Shown one piece after another: positions 34,497 through 43,309 of a stretch of DNA of 64,000 nucleotides. Under the pieces are notes generated by a model. That model was not told the DNA's origin. It saw only the letters and a program-made list of their open reading frames with translations, and did no database searches. This stretch comes from CAWBJP01 sp963789165 (GTDB lineage Bacteria; Actinomycetota; Acidimicrobiia; IMCC26256; BP-133): NCBI GenBank assembly GCA_963789165.1, contig CAWBJP010000003.1, positions 248,001-312,000 of the forward strand, in the 5' to 3' direction. The translations under genes and the position numbers were made by a program. Every line of letters begins with the position of its first letter. The first letter of the stretch is position 1.

Positions 34497-35393
34497 TTAG
34501 GCGGCCTGGGCTCCGGCCAGCTCGGGGCTCTCGGCCAGGAGGGTCAGGGCCCTGGCCTCGATGTCGCGCAGCCGGCGCCGGGACATGTGCAGCTTGGCGG
34601 CGGCCGCCGTGACCCCCACGGGGGCCTCACCGGCCATGCCGAAGCGGACTTCGACCACTTCCCGCTCCAGTGCGGGGAGGCGGCGCACGGCCCGGTGAAG
34701 CTCGTCGGTGGAGACGCCTTCGAGGACGAGGTCCTCCACCGCCGCGCTCGGGCTGTGGTCGGCGGCGGCCAGCTCGCCCAGGGTGGTTTCGCCGCCGGTG
34801 CGGGCCGGCTGATCGAGGCTGGCTACCACTTGGGCGACATCGAAGGCGCCTTCAACCTGCTCGACCGACAGGCCGGTCTCGGCGGCCAGTTCGGCTTCGG
34901 TGGGCGGACGGCCTAGACGCTCCTCTAGGTCCTCCTCCACCTTTTCCAGGGCGCGACGCCGGTCGGCGGCGTCGGCCGGCACGTAGATGGTGGAACGGGT
35001 CCGCTGGATGCCGCGCTGGAGCGCCTGGCGGATCCACCAGGTGGCGTAGGTGGAGAACTGGTAGCCCTTGGTCCAGTCGAACTTCTCGACGGCCCGGACG
35101 AGACCGATGGTCCCTTCCTGGACGAGGTCGAGGAAATCCATGCCGGAACGCTGGTAGCGCTTGGCCCAGTAGACGACGAGGCGCAGGTTGGCCTCGACCA
35201 TCTGCCACTTGGCGTCTTCATCGCCCTCGGCCACACGGCGGCCCAGTTCGAGCTGCTCAGCCGGACCCGGTACGGCCCGGGTTCCGATATCCTCAAGGTA
35301 CAGACGAGCCAGGTCGAGTTCCGCGCCGCTGCGCCCCGGTCGGGGCTGGGTCGCTGCCTCTCGGTGGCGAGTAGTGGTGGTGATGGTGCTCAC
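34497..35393 (-). CDS. RNA polymerase sigma-70 family factor (group 2/3)
   Basis: A 298-residue sigma factor from GTG 35393. Region 1.2 is DLARLYLEDIG. Region 2 has LRLVVYWAKRY, DFLDLVQEGTIGLVRAVEKFD and the -10 binding helix YQFSTYATWWIRQAL. Region 3 follows IYVPAD, and region 4 is LPALEREVVEVRFG and LHMSRRRLRDIEARAL. There is no region 1.1, so it is an alternative (SigB/HrdB-like) factor, not the primary one. AAGGAG touches the GTG, so the exact start is uncertain. The 295 bases upstream (35394-35688) are gene-free and AT-richer than average; I cannot assign a promoter there. Confidence 0.87.
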   Translation of the reverse strand: MSTITTTTRHREAATQPRPGRSGAELDLARLYLEDIGTRAVPGPAEQLELGRRVAEGDEDAKWQMVEANLRLVVYWAKRYQRSGMDFLDLVQEGTIGLVRAVEKFDWTKGYQFSTYATWWIRQALQRGIQRTRSTIYVPADAADRRRALEKVEEDLEERLGRPPTEAELAAETGLSVEQVEGAFDVAQVVASLDQPARTGGETTLGELAAADHSPSAAVEDLVLEGVSTDELHRAVRRLPALEREVVEVRFGMAGEAPVGVTAAAAKLHMSRRRLRDIEARALTLLAESPELAGAQAA

Positions 35394-35688
35394 TCCTTCA
35401 AACTTCGAAAAATGTCGGGCATCGGTACAACGCCACGACAGGGCGCCGTGTTCCAGGATCGACGCGCGTTTTTTCCTTTCGATTCCCTTTCGGTGCCGGT
35501 CGCTCCCTCGGATCAGTCCCGTATTGGGCTGGTCGGCAGGACGGGGGGCATCCTTGAGCCGCCCAAGTGTGCAGGTGGGACTGAACCGGGGCCAATTGAA
35601 TAACTCATCCAGTCTGCTGCCCAATGACGGTCTTATGCGAACCGCAGGGTCCCGACGGAGGTCGGCGCGGGGGCGGTGACCTGGGGCT

Positions 35689-36606
35689 TCAGTGGCGGGC
35701 GGGGATGTCGATCCGGTCCAGATCGGCCGCCACCACCACCTCGGGAAACACCGCCCCTGCTTCGGCCGCGAAGGCGGCCGGATCGAGGTAGCGCTGGGAG
35801 AAATGGGTCAGAACCAGCCGGCGGACCCCGGATTCGGCGGCGATACGGGCTGCCTGGGCGGCGGTGAGGTGCCCATAGTCGGCGGCCAGGCCGGCGTCGG
35901 CGCTCAGGTAGGTCGACTCACAGACGAGCAGGTCAGCGCCCTCGGCCAGGGCGAATGCCCCGTCGCACAGCCGGGTGTCCATCACGAAGGCGAACCGCTG
36001 GCCGCGGCGGTGCTCGCTCATCTCCTCCAGGGTGACCTGCCCCCCGCCGGGAAGCACCAGGACGCCCTCGCGCTGCAGGCGGCCGATGTCGGGACCGACC
36101 ACTCCGGCCGCGGCCAGGCGTTCGGGGAGCATGCGGCGCCCGTCCGGCTCCACCAGGCGGTACCCGTAGGTGTCGGCCCGGTGGTCGAGGTGGGCCGCTT
36201 CCAGGCGGAACGGATCGGGGCCGGGGTCGATCACTCCAGGCCCGGTGAGGGGATGGGGGACCACCGACACGGTGTCGTCGTAGAGGGCGCAGGTCCGCAG
36301 TCGCTCGAAGAACTCCTGGCCCGAGGCCGGGTAGTAGGCGGCCACCGGGTGGGGGACGCGGTCGAGCGAGAGACGCTGGAGCACGCCCGGAAGCCCCAGG
36401 CAGTGGTCGCCGTGGAAGTGGGTCAGACAGATACGGGTCACGGCCGACGAGGCGACGCCGGCCAGCAGCATCTGGCGCTGGGTCCCCTCGCCCGGGTCGA
36501 ACAGGATCCCTTCCGCGTCCCAACGCAGCAGGTAGCCGTTGTGGTTGCGGTAACGGGTGGGGGCCTGGCTGGCGGTGCCGAGGACGACCAGCTCCCGGGC
36601 GGACAT
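35689..36606 (-). CDS. rnz: Ribonuclease Z
   Basis: A 305-residue metallo-beta-lactamase-fold tRNA 3-prime endonuclease. Its main zinc motif is HFHGDHCLG, preceded by FDPGEGTQRQ and followed by the HLDHRADTYGYR segment, VMDTR, and the C-terminal THFSQRY. It cleaves precursor tRNA after the discriminator base. Length matches the short bacterial form. Confidence 0.9.
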   Translation of the reverse strand: MSARELVVLGTASQAPTRYRNHNGYLLRWDAEGILFDPGEGTQRQMLLAGVASSAVTRICLTHFHGDHCLGLPGVLQRLSLDRVPHPVAAYYPASGQEFFERLRTCALYDDTVSVVPHPLTGPGVIDPGPDPFRLEAAHLDHRADTYGYRLVEPDGRRMLPERLAAAGVVGPDIGRLQREGVLVLPGGGQVTLEEMSEHRRGQRFAFVMDTRLCDGAFALAEGADLLVCESTYLSADAGLAADYGHLTAAQAARIAAESGVRRLVLTHFSQRYLDPAAFAAEAGAVFPEVVVAADLDRIDIPARH

Positions 36607-36618
36607 GGCTGATGTTCG

Positions 36619-37005
36619 CTAGTTGTGGGCCACCGCGTCCAGCCGGCACCGGAAGGTGCCTGCCCCGAGGACGCGGGCACCGTGGGCCTCGACCCGCCGG
36701 GCCAGCTCCGCATCGCTGGTCACCACCACCAGCGAGGCCGGATCGGGGTCGGCCGCCACCCGGTGGGTGATCTCGTCGTCGGCGCTCCGGCCCCGCCCGG
36801 CGAACACCACCTTCACCACCCGCTCGTCGTCGCTCAGCTTGGCGGGACGGTCCCCGTCGAAGACCACGGTCACCGGCTCCCCGACGCTGGCGGCCCACTC
36901 CTCCAGCTGGTCGACCAGGCGCACCACGGCCAGCTGGCGGTCCCGCCACCACCCGTCGGGTCGGGACCCGATCACGTTCATGCCGTCCACCACCCACCGG
37001 GTCAT
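36619..37005 (-). CDS. NYN/YacP-like PIN-fold RNA nuclease
   Basis: A 128-residue NYN domain: VVDGMNVIGSRP at the N-terminus, TVVFDGD, DDEITHRV and VVVTSDAEL, giving the acidic residues of the active site. It likely cuts RNA. It is encoded 12 bases upstream of rnz on the same strand, hinting at a shared RNA-processing transcript. Confidence 0.78.
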   Translation of the reverse strand: MTRWVVDGMNVIGSRPDGWWRDRQLAVVRLVDQLEEWAASVGEPVTVVFDGDRPAKLSDDERVVKVVFAGRGRSADDEITHRVAADPDPASLVVVTSDAELARRVEAHGARVLGAGTFRCRLDAVAHN

Positions 37006-37034
37006 CTCGGGACCTGACGCTACCCTCCGGTGGC

Positions 37035-37721
37035 GTGACCGAAGCGCGAGCCGTGTTCCTGGCCGCGGTGGCAGCTGCCGTCCCGTTCCTGGAGGCGCCG
37101 GAACTGGCCGCCCGCTGGGAGGAGGAGAGCGCCCTGGCCCGCTTCAGCGTGCGGGGGCTGGCCGGACACCTGCTGCGGGCCACCACGTCCGTGGAGGCCT
37201 ACCTTGACCGCCCCGAACCCGGGAGCGACGAGGAGGTGCTCACCGCCGCCGCCTACTACGCCGCCGCCATCTACAGCGACCTTCCTTTGCCCCAGGGAGG
37301 GCAGGCAGCCCGTTACACCGGGCCCGACCTGGAGAGCGATCTGCACACCTCGGTCCGGGCCCGGGGCGAGGACGCGGCCGCCGGCGGTCCGGAGGCGCTG
37401 GCCCGGGAGTGGTCGGAGGCCGCCGGGCGGCTGAGCGCCCGTCTGGCCGCCGAGGGCCCGGACCGGCGGATGCGGGTGTTCAACAATCTGGTCATCGGCC
37501 TCGACGACTACCTCGCCACCCGTCTGGTGGAGCTCTGCATCCACACCGACGACCTGGCCGTGAGCCTGGGGATCGCTCCCCCGGCGTTGCCGGCGACGGC
37601 CACCGGAGTGGCCGTGGCCACGCTCGTGGAACTGGCGCGCTTCCGTCACGGCGACAACGCCGTGCTGCGGGCCCTGGCTCGCCGCGAGCGCGACGTGGCC
37701 GCCGCCCTGCGCGTGCTGTGA
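37035..37721 (+). CDS. Mycothiol-dependent maleylpyruvate isomerase-type (DinB fold) protein
   Basis: A 228-residue four-helix DinB-superfamily protein. RGLAGHLLRATTSVEAYL supplies a putative metal His, and LVELCIHTDDLAVSLG near residue 172 supplies another. These proteins are mycothiol-dependent transferases or isomerases and are common in actinobacteria. GTG start. It overlaps the methyltransferase gene downstream by 4 bases. Confidence 0.75.
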   Translation: MTEARAVFLAAVAAAVPFLEAPELAARWEEESALARFSVRGLAGHLLRATTSVEAYLDRPEPGSDEEVLTAAAYYAAAIYSDLPLPQGGQAARYTGPDLESDLHTSVRARGEDAAAGGPEALAREWSEAAGRLSARLAAEGPDRRMRVFNNLVIGLDDYLATRLVELCIHTDDLAVSLGIAPPALPATATGVAVATLVELARFRHGDNAVLRALARRERDVAAALRVL

Positions 37722-38581
37722 GCCCGCCGGAGGCGCCGGAGGGCCCCAAAGTTGCCCTCGCCCCCATCCCCGTCACCGACCCCGACCACCCCGGACTCGA
37801 GGAGTACCGCCACCTGGCCGACGCCCGGGCCCGCCGCCGGCTCGAAGCCCCCGATCCGGCCCGTGGCGAGCCGGGGTTCTTCGTGGCCGAGGGACCCACG
37901 GTCATCGCCCGGCTCCTCACCTCGGGCCGGCGCGTGCGCTCGGTGCTGGTCGACCCGGCCCGGCTGGAGCGTCTGGCACCCCGACTGGCGGTCATCGACG
38001 CCCCCGTCTACGTGGCCGAGCGTCCTGTCCTGGCCGCGGTGTGCGGGTTCGACGTCCACCGGGGTGCCCTGGCCGTCGCCGACCGCTGGCCGCTCCCTAC
38101 TCTGGGCGCCCTCCTGGACGGGGCCCGGCGGGTGGCCGTTCTGGAGGGCATCAACGACCACGAGAACCTGGGCGCGTTGTTCCGCAACGCCGCCGCGCTG
38201 GGCATTGATGCTGTGCTGCTCTGCCCCCGGTGCGCCGACCCGCTCTACCGGCGGTCGGTGCGGGTCTCGATGGGCCATGTGCTCTCCGTCCCCTGGGGCC
38301 GCATCGAGCCCTGGCCCGAGGCCCTGGCCGACATCCGGCAGGCCGGCTTCACCATCGTCGCCCTCACGCCGGCGGCGGACGCCGAGCCCCTGGTCCCGAC
38401 CGGTGCGGACGACCGCCTGGCCCTGGTGCTGGGCGCCGAAGGACCCGGCCTGTCGGCCGCAGTGGTGGCGGCCGCCGACCGGCGCTGCTGCATCCCCATG
38501 ACGGCTGGAGCCGATTCGCTCAACGTGGCCAGCGCGGCGGCCGTCGCCTTCTACGTCACATCAGCCACATTGTCAACTTAA
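37718..38581 (+). CDS. SpoU/TrmH-family RNA 2-O-ribose methyltransferase
   Basis: A 287-residue protein. The N-terminal part is an L30e-like substrate-binding domain (EYRHLADARARRRLE and FFVAEGPTVIARLL). The knotted C-terminal domain carries the three motifs: INDHENLGALFRNAAALG, LVLGAEGPGLS and CCIPMTAGADSLNVASAAAVAFY. It methylates ribose in rRNA or tRNA. The exact site is unknown. It starts at GTG 37718. Confidence 0.85.
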   Translation: MSPPEAPEGPKVALAPIPVTDPDHPGLEEYRHLADARARRRLEAPDPARGEPGFFVAEGPTVIARLLTSGRRVRSVLVDPARLERLAPRLAVIDAPVYVAERPVLAAVCGFDVHRGALAVADRWPLPTLGALLDGARRVAVLEGINDHENLGALFRNAAALGIDAVLLCPRCADPLYRRSVRVSMGHVLSVPWGRIEPWPEALADIRQAGFTIVALTPAADAEPLVPTGADDRLALVLGAEGPGLSAAVVAAADRRCCIPMTAGADSLNVASAAAVAFYVTSATLST

Positions 38582-38641
38582 AACACACTGGAAAACTTTT
38601 CTTGCGTAAGGCACACCAGGCACGGCAAGATCAGAACTTCC

Positions 38642-39633
38642 ATGAACGGACGGAAGCGGGAACCGAGGCACAGGCCGGACCGGATGCGCACGCGCCGGTC
38701 CGGCCTGGGTCTCGGGGACACCCCGTACCCCGGGGTCTCCGGGGACACCCCGCACCCCGGGGTCTCCGGATCGTTCTGGTGCTGGCCGGTGTGGCCCAGG
38801 TGTTCGGGCCGGTCGGCGGGTCGGTCCCGGCCCGGGCCCAGACGGGCTGCGGAGCCTCGCTGCGGGAGGTGCAGCGGACCCCCGGGGGTCTGCCCCATGA
38901 CTCGGCCGAGGCTTCGGGCGTCGTGTCGTCGCCCCAGTACCCCGGGGTGGCCTGGATGATCCGGGACTCGGGTCATCCCGCCAGCCTCTACGCCTTGTGG
39001 TTCGGACCTGACGGGGTGGCGGACGCCCGTGAGATCCCGGTGTCGGGCGCCACCAACAACGACTGGGAGGACATCACCTACACCACTGCGGCCGACGGCA
39101 CCGGCCGGCTGTGGGTGGTGGAGAGTGGCCAGGGCGGAGGCGGAGGCCGGGTGGTCTACGAGATCGCCGAGCCCGACCCGAACACGGCGACTTCGGTGCG
39201 TCCCCTGGCCCGCTACAGCTACGCCTACCCCGACCGCTCGTCCAACACCGAGGCCGCCTTCACGTGGGACAACCACCTGGTGCTGGTGAGCAAGAACTTC
39301 CCGGCCCACGTGTACCTCTTCGACCAGATGAGCCCCAACGGGGTCAACAAGCCCCGCTACGTCGGCGACCTGTCCGACGCCAACGGCATCTCGGTGGCCA
39401 AGCCGTCGCCGGACGGCCGCTGGCTGGTCACGGCCACCCATGACACGGTGTCGCTGTACCGCAACGCGGGGAAGCCGGGCACGCTCGAGGGTTTCCTGAA
39501 CCAGGAGCCCTTCCACGTCATCATGGCCGCCCCCGACGACAACGTGGAGGCCGGCGACTTCTATCCCGCCGGCGAGTGCCAGCTGATGCTCGTCTCCGAG
39601 ACCCGCAACACCTACCGCATCACCTCTGAGTAG
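38642..39633 (+). CDS. Secreted beta-propeller-like protein, N-terminus disrupted by repeats
   Basis: From about 38770 to the stop at 39631-39633 one frame encodes a hydrophobic segment (VLVLAGVAQVFGPVGG) and an exported domain with motifs such as TYTTAADGTGRLWVVESGQ and VSKNFPAHVYLFD, resembling PE-PGRS-independent beta-propeller or esterase-like proteins. No start codon suits that frame. The likely ATG (38642, MNGRKREPRHRPDRMRTRR, a signal-type basic start) is in another frame. The two are separated exactly by two tandem copies of the GC-rich repeat, so the repeat probably broke or reshaped the signal peptide. Function unknown. Confidence 0.55.
38713..38762 (+). repeat. GC-rich interspersed palindromic repeat, tandem copies D1 and D2
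   Basis: Two exact-consensus copies of the 23-base element (CGGGGACACCCCG, then TA or CA, then CCCCGGGG) lie at 38713-38735 and 38740-38762, a period of 27. Both are flanked by GGGTCTC. They lie between a start codon and the rest of a secreted protein. Confidence 0.75.
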
Positions 39634-39643
39634 ACCCCCGCCG

Positions 39644-40582
39644 TCACTCCAGGACGGGGGCACCGGAGACGGCGGGCTGGCGGCCGGAGAGCACCACCAG
39701 CACCACGCCGGCGGCGATGAGCACGGCCGCGGGATAGGCGCCGGCGGGCGGCGCCTCCCCGAAGGCCGCCCAGGCCAGGAAGCTCGAACCGACGATCTCG
39801 AAGAGGATGGCCACCGACACCACGGTGGCGCTGGTGGTGCGCAGCACCCGGTTGACGATCGAGTGGCCGAGGAGCTGGGGCCCGGCGGTGAGCGCCAGCC
39901 AGGGCTGCCCAGGTATCGGCGTCGTAGCCGCTCAGAGGCTGCCCGCCGGCCAGGCACATCAGGGCCAGCAGGGATGCGGCGGTGGCGTAGCAGATGGTGG
40001 TGTACACGGTGGTCGACACCGACTGGCGCACCCCGGAGCCGACCGTGACGTAGGCCGCGGCCAGCACCCCGCCGGCCAGGGCCAGGGCGTCGCCGAACAG
40101 CGCCCGGGCGGAGATGGAGAGGTCCACCCCGGAGAGCACCACGGCGCCGGTCACGGCCAGAGCGATCCCGGCCCAGGCCCGGCCGGGCACCTGTTCCCCC
40201 CGGGCCCGGGCCATGAGCGCGGCCCAGACCGGCTGGGTGGCCACCAGGGCCACCGACGACGCCACCGTGGTGAAGGACAGGCTCGGCACCCAGGTGGCGA
40301 AGTGGGCGGCCAGGAACACCCCCGCCAGCAGGGTGCCCCGGCGCTGGGAGGGCGGCCAGCCCGGCCACCTCGGCCCGCCGGCGGACGGCGGTCACGGGGA
40401 CCAGGACGGCCACGGCCAGGGCGTTGCGCCAGAAGGCCACGGCCAGGGAGGGGGCGTCGGCTCCCCGGATCAGGGGGGCGGCGGTGGACACCGCCAGCGA
40501 CCGCCACCGCGATCAGCCCCAGGTCCCCCGCCGGCGGCCGACCCACCACCGGCGGCCCTCCCGAGAGAGAGAAGTCGCCCAC
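39644..40582 (-). CDS. EamA-family metabolite exporter, several frameshifts
   Basis: Three reading frames laid end to end give one drug/metabolite (DMT/EamA) transporter of about 310 residues and 10 helices: LGLIAVAV to ADAPSLAVAFWRNALAVAVL, then THVPSLSFTTVASSVALVATQPVWAALM-like segments, then LRTTSATVVSVAILFEIVGSSFLAW. Breaks lie near 40500, 40350 and 39905. The transmembrane pattern survives, so sequence errors are more likely than a pseudogene. The GTG near 40582 is the probable start. Confidence 0.6.
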
Positions 40583-40696
40583 CCTCCCTGGTTAGCACGC
40601 CGGCGGCCCGGCCCCGCCTGCCCATCCGCATCCCATCCGACAATCGATGACAGCTAATTCGGCACCGAGTGCCGCCGGCGTCCGCCACACTGGGGG

Positions 40697-41438
40697 ATGG
40701 GACGGGTGCTCGAAGCTCGCGGCCTGCGCAAGGCCTACCGCCGGGTGACGGCAGTGGACGGCGTCGACCTGGAGGTCGGCGTGGGCGAACGCGTCGCCTT
40801 GCTGGGACCCAACGGGGCGGGCAAGACGACCACCCTGCTCATGGTCCTGGGGGCCATCACCCCCGACTCCGGCAGCGTGGACCTGCTCGGCCACCGGCTG
40901 CCCGCCGGGCGCAGCGCGGCCATGGAGGGCGTCGGCTTCGCCGCCGGCTACCTGCCCCTCCCCGACCGCCTGCGGGTCCGGGAGGTGCTGACCGTCTTCG
41001 CCAACCTGCACGGCATGGCCGACCCTGCCGCCGCCATCGACGCCGGGCTCGAGCGGTTCCGCATCCCCCATCTGGCCGGAGCCATGGCCACCGAGCTGTC
41101 CAGCGGCCAGCGCACCCTGGTCGGCATCGTCAAGGCCACCCTGCACCGCCCCGCGCTCCTCGTCCTCGACGAGCCCACCGCCTCGCTCGACCCCGACGTG
41201 GCCCAGCGGGTGCGGGCCGGGGTGGAGCGGATCTGCGAGGAGGACGAGCACGGCTCTGCTGGTCACGTCCCACAACATGGACGACGTGGACCGCATCTGC
41301 GAGCGGGTCGTGTTCCTGTCCGCCGGCAAGGTGGTGGCCGACGGGTCGCCGGCCGAGGTGGCCCGCTCCTTCGGGCGGGCCAACCTGGAAGAGGTCTTCC
41401 TCCACCTGGCCGAGCAGGAGGAAGGCAGCGCACTGTGA
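40697..41438 (+). CDS. ABC transporter ATP-binding protein, frameshifted
   Basis: The first 180 residues give an ABC ATPase: Walker A GPNGAGKTT (near residue 39), signature LSSGQ, Walker B LLVLDEP with TASLDPD. One surplus base near 41250 throws the frame. The other frame completes the protein with the H-loop (LLVTSHNMDDVDRICERV) and ends GSAL at stop 41436-41438. It overlaps the permease start (GTGA). It would energise ABC-2 export of a lipid, drug or polysaccharide. Confidence 0.78.
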
Positions 41439-42232
41439 ACCGGTTCTCGGGCCTCCGGGTGCGGGCCATCATGCGCCGCCAGGCCCTCGTGCAGCTGCGC
41501 GCCCCGCAGCGCTGGTTCGACATCGCCGTCTGGCCCCTGGTCGACACGGTCATCTGGGGCTCCATCGGCCTGTTCGTCGACCAGCAGGGCGGAGCGGCGC
41601 GGGCCGGGCTGCCCTACATGCTCTCGGGCATCCTGCTCATGCACGTCATCTATCAGGCCAACGTGTCCATGGCCGTGGGGTTCATGGACGAGACCTGGTC
41701 CCGCAACCTCCTCAACCTGATGGTCACCCCGCTGCGGGAGATCGAGTTCCTGACCGGGCTGGTGGTGATGAGCGCGGCGCGCCTGGTCGGGGGCCTCTCG
41801 ATGGTGGCGCTGGCCGCCTTCGGCCTCTACTCCTTCAACGTCACCACCGCGGGCTGGGGGCTCATCCCGGTGGTGGCCGTGCTCATGCTGGTGGGCTGGT
41901 CCATCTCGTTGTTCGTCATGGCCCTGGTGCTGCGCTTCGGCAACGGCGCCGAGATCCTGTGCTGGGGACTGCTGTTCGTGGTCGTCGCCGTCTCCGGCGC
42001 CTTCTATCCCGTCGAGGCCATGCCCGGCGCCCTCCAGCCTGTGGCCGGATTCCTCCCCTCCACCCACGCCTTCGAGGCGGCCCGGCGTCTCCTCGACGGG
42101 GACCCGATGCCCTGGGACCTCATCGGTCGCTCGGTGGCCGGGCTGGCCGTCGTGCTGCCCGTGTCGATGTGGACCCTGTGGAGGATGCTCGGCCTCTTCC
42201 GGGCCCGGGGCTACGTCACCCGCTATTCGTAA
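41435..42232 (+). CDS. ABC-2 type permease
   Basis: A 265-residue integral membrane protein from GTG 41435 with six hydrophobic segments and the ABC-2 signature region YQANVSMAVGFMDETWSRNLLNLMVTPLRE. It follows its ATPase with a 4-base overlap. The substrate is not evident. Confidence 0.82.
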   Translation: MNRFSGLRVRAIMRRQALVQLRAPQRWFDIAVWPLVDTVIWGSIGLFVDQQGGAARAGLPYMLSGILLMHVIYQANVSMAVGFMDETWSRNLLNLMVTPLREIEFLTGLVVMSAARLVGGLSMVALAAFGLYSFNVTTAGWGLIPVVAVLMLVGWSISLFVMALVLRFGNGAEILCWGLLFVVVAVSGAFYPVEAMPGALQPVAGFLPSTHAFEAARRLLDGDPMPWDLIGRSVAGLAVVLPVSMWTLWRMLGLFRARGYVTRYS

Positions 42233-42533
42233 GTTGAAGGCTCATATTGCGGTTCCGTGACGAACGGAATTCCATGATATGACGGGTGGCACTTTCTGGA
42301 CATGGCTATGACGCCAACTTTTCCACGCCGCCACAGTGATGCCCGACTTTGGGCAGGTGGTCCGGAATGTCAATGCAGGGTGAGCGCTATCCAACGCAGA
42401 ACTTTGGCGATCGTGACGGCGGGTTGGTGGAAGCCTCGAACACGGAGCGGCCGGGCAGGTTCCGCCGTCAACGGCAGGCCAAAGAGGCAAGGATCATTTG
42501 ATGTTTAAGCTGGTTGTCTTCTCCGGGGGATCT
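42233..42533. other. Gene-free region, lower GC than its neighbours
   Basis: About 300 bases after the permease gene hold no convincing gene. Short open frames exist on both strands but lack a codon bias or ribosome site. An imperfect inverted pair TTCCGT/ACGGAA sits near 42254, and a stretch near 42270-42320 is clearly AT-richer than the genome. It may be a remnant of an element or the promoter region of the structured RNA that follows. Confidence 0.5.
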
Positions 42534-42705
42534 CACCGGTGTCCAGCCGGTGTTGGGGGGTCAGCGTCGGTCCCGCTTGTGGCGAGCGGGACCGACGCGG
42601 TCAGATCGCCGCTCAGGTGACCTGCTGACAAACGCGCCCCGTCAGCGTCTGAGCGTGCCAGCCGCCGCGTCCCGGTTCTGCGCCCGGGACGCGGTGGCTT
42701 TTTTT
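42534..42705 (+). ncRNA. Candidate structured RNA ending in a strong terminator
   Basis: Consecutive stem-loops are visible: CACCGG/CCGGTG (42534-42552), a perfect 14-bp hairpin GCGTCGGTCCCGCT/AGCGGGACCGACGC (42564-42598, 7-base loop), GCTGAC/GTCAGC (42624-42646), then the terminator hairpin and T run. There is no upstream plus-strand gene within 300 bases to own this terminator, which suggests an independent transcript. It does not show the conserved cores I would expect of RNase P, tmRNA or SRP RNA. Only structure supports it. Confidence 0.35.
42662..42705 (+). terminator. Rho-independent terminator
   Basis: CCGCCGCGTCCCGG (42662-42675) pairs with CCGGGACGCGGTGG (42684-42697) through 14 bp with one G-U, followed by C and seven T (42699-42705). 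This is the strongest plus-strand terminator in the window. Confidence 0.8.
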
Positions 42706-42706
42706 C

Positions 42707-42738
42707 CGGGGACACCCCCCGCCCCCCGACCCCCGGGG
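42707..42738 (+). repeat. GC-rich interspersed palindromic repeat, long variant E
   Basis: CGGGGACACCCCCCG, then CCCCCC, GA and CCCCCGGGG: the consensus with an expanded centre. It directly follows the terminator T run and abuts the stop of the DUF488 gene. Confidence 0.6.
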
Positions 42739-42739
42739 C

Positions 42740-43291
42740 TCACACCAGGCGGCCGGTCTCGCCCACGTCATAGACGAGGCCACCGTCGTCCACCCGGGCC
42801 GCCTCTGTGGGGCGGTGGGGAGCGAGGCGTCCGTCGGGCATGAGGTGCTCCACGGTCAGGCCGTGGACGAGGGTGAGCATGTCGGCCAGCAGGCGCCGGT
42901 GGCACTGCCACCACAGGCTCTCGGCGCACATGATCGCCACTCCCCCGTCGGGCCGGCCGGCGGCCAGGTCCAGCAGCGCGGCGACACCGCTGGCGAACTC
43001 GGCACTCTCCATGTGGTCGGCGTAGGCCCGGAAAGCCTCATGGGTGAGACCCGGGTGGCGGGAGCCCGGCTGCGGTTTCCGGCGCCCCCCGAGGCGGGGA
43101 TCCCAGGAGTAGGTCACCCCGGCGGCCGGGAGCCACGCCTCCAGGGCCGGCCGTCCGAAATGGGGGTGGCGCCGGCTGCCGGGGTAGGAGCGCACGTCGA
43201 CCACGTGGCCGACGCCGGCGCCGGTCACCAGGGTGATGAACGCCTCGGCCGGCTGCGCCCCGTGCCCCACGGTGCGGACGGTGACGGGCAT
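42740..43291 (-). CDS. DUF488 protein
   Basis: A 183-residue DUF488 protein: VRTVGHGAQPAEAFITL, VVDVRSYPGSRRHPHFG, and the cysteine-bearing IMCAESLWWQCHRRLLAD with ending HLMP. The family is widespread and has no firm function; the DVRSYP and CAE motifs suggest catalysis. An ATG three codons upstream (43300) is an alternative start. It is divergent from the DUF427 gene across about 10-18 bases, so they probably share a promoter region. Confidence 0.82.
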   Translation of the reverse strand: MPVTVRTVGHGAQPAEAFITLVTGAGVGHVVDVRSYPGSRRHPHFGRPALEAWLPAAGVTYSWDPRLGGRRKPQPGSRHPGLTHEAFRAYADHMESAEFASGVAALLDLAAGRPDGGVAIMCAESLWWQCHRRLLADMLTLVHGLTVEHLMPDGRLAPHRPTEAARVDDGGLVYDVGETGRLV

Positions 43292-43309
43292 GGCTCCCAT
43301 ACTGCTGCA

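Noticed and set aside
42302..42508. Short plus-strand frame as a gene
   Set aside because: There is no ribosome site, no recognisable domain and composition is unlike neighbouring genes.
42534..42705. RNase P RNA, tmRNA or SRP RNA identity for the structured region
   Set aside because: I do not see GAGGAAAGTC, a tag-coding ALAA ending, or GGAAGCAG in the region, so a known housekeeping RNA is not supported.
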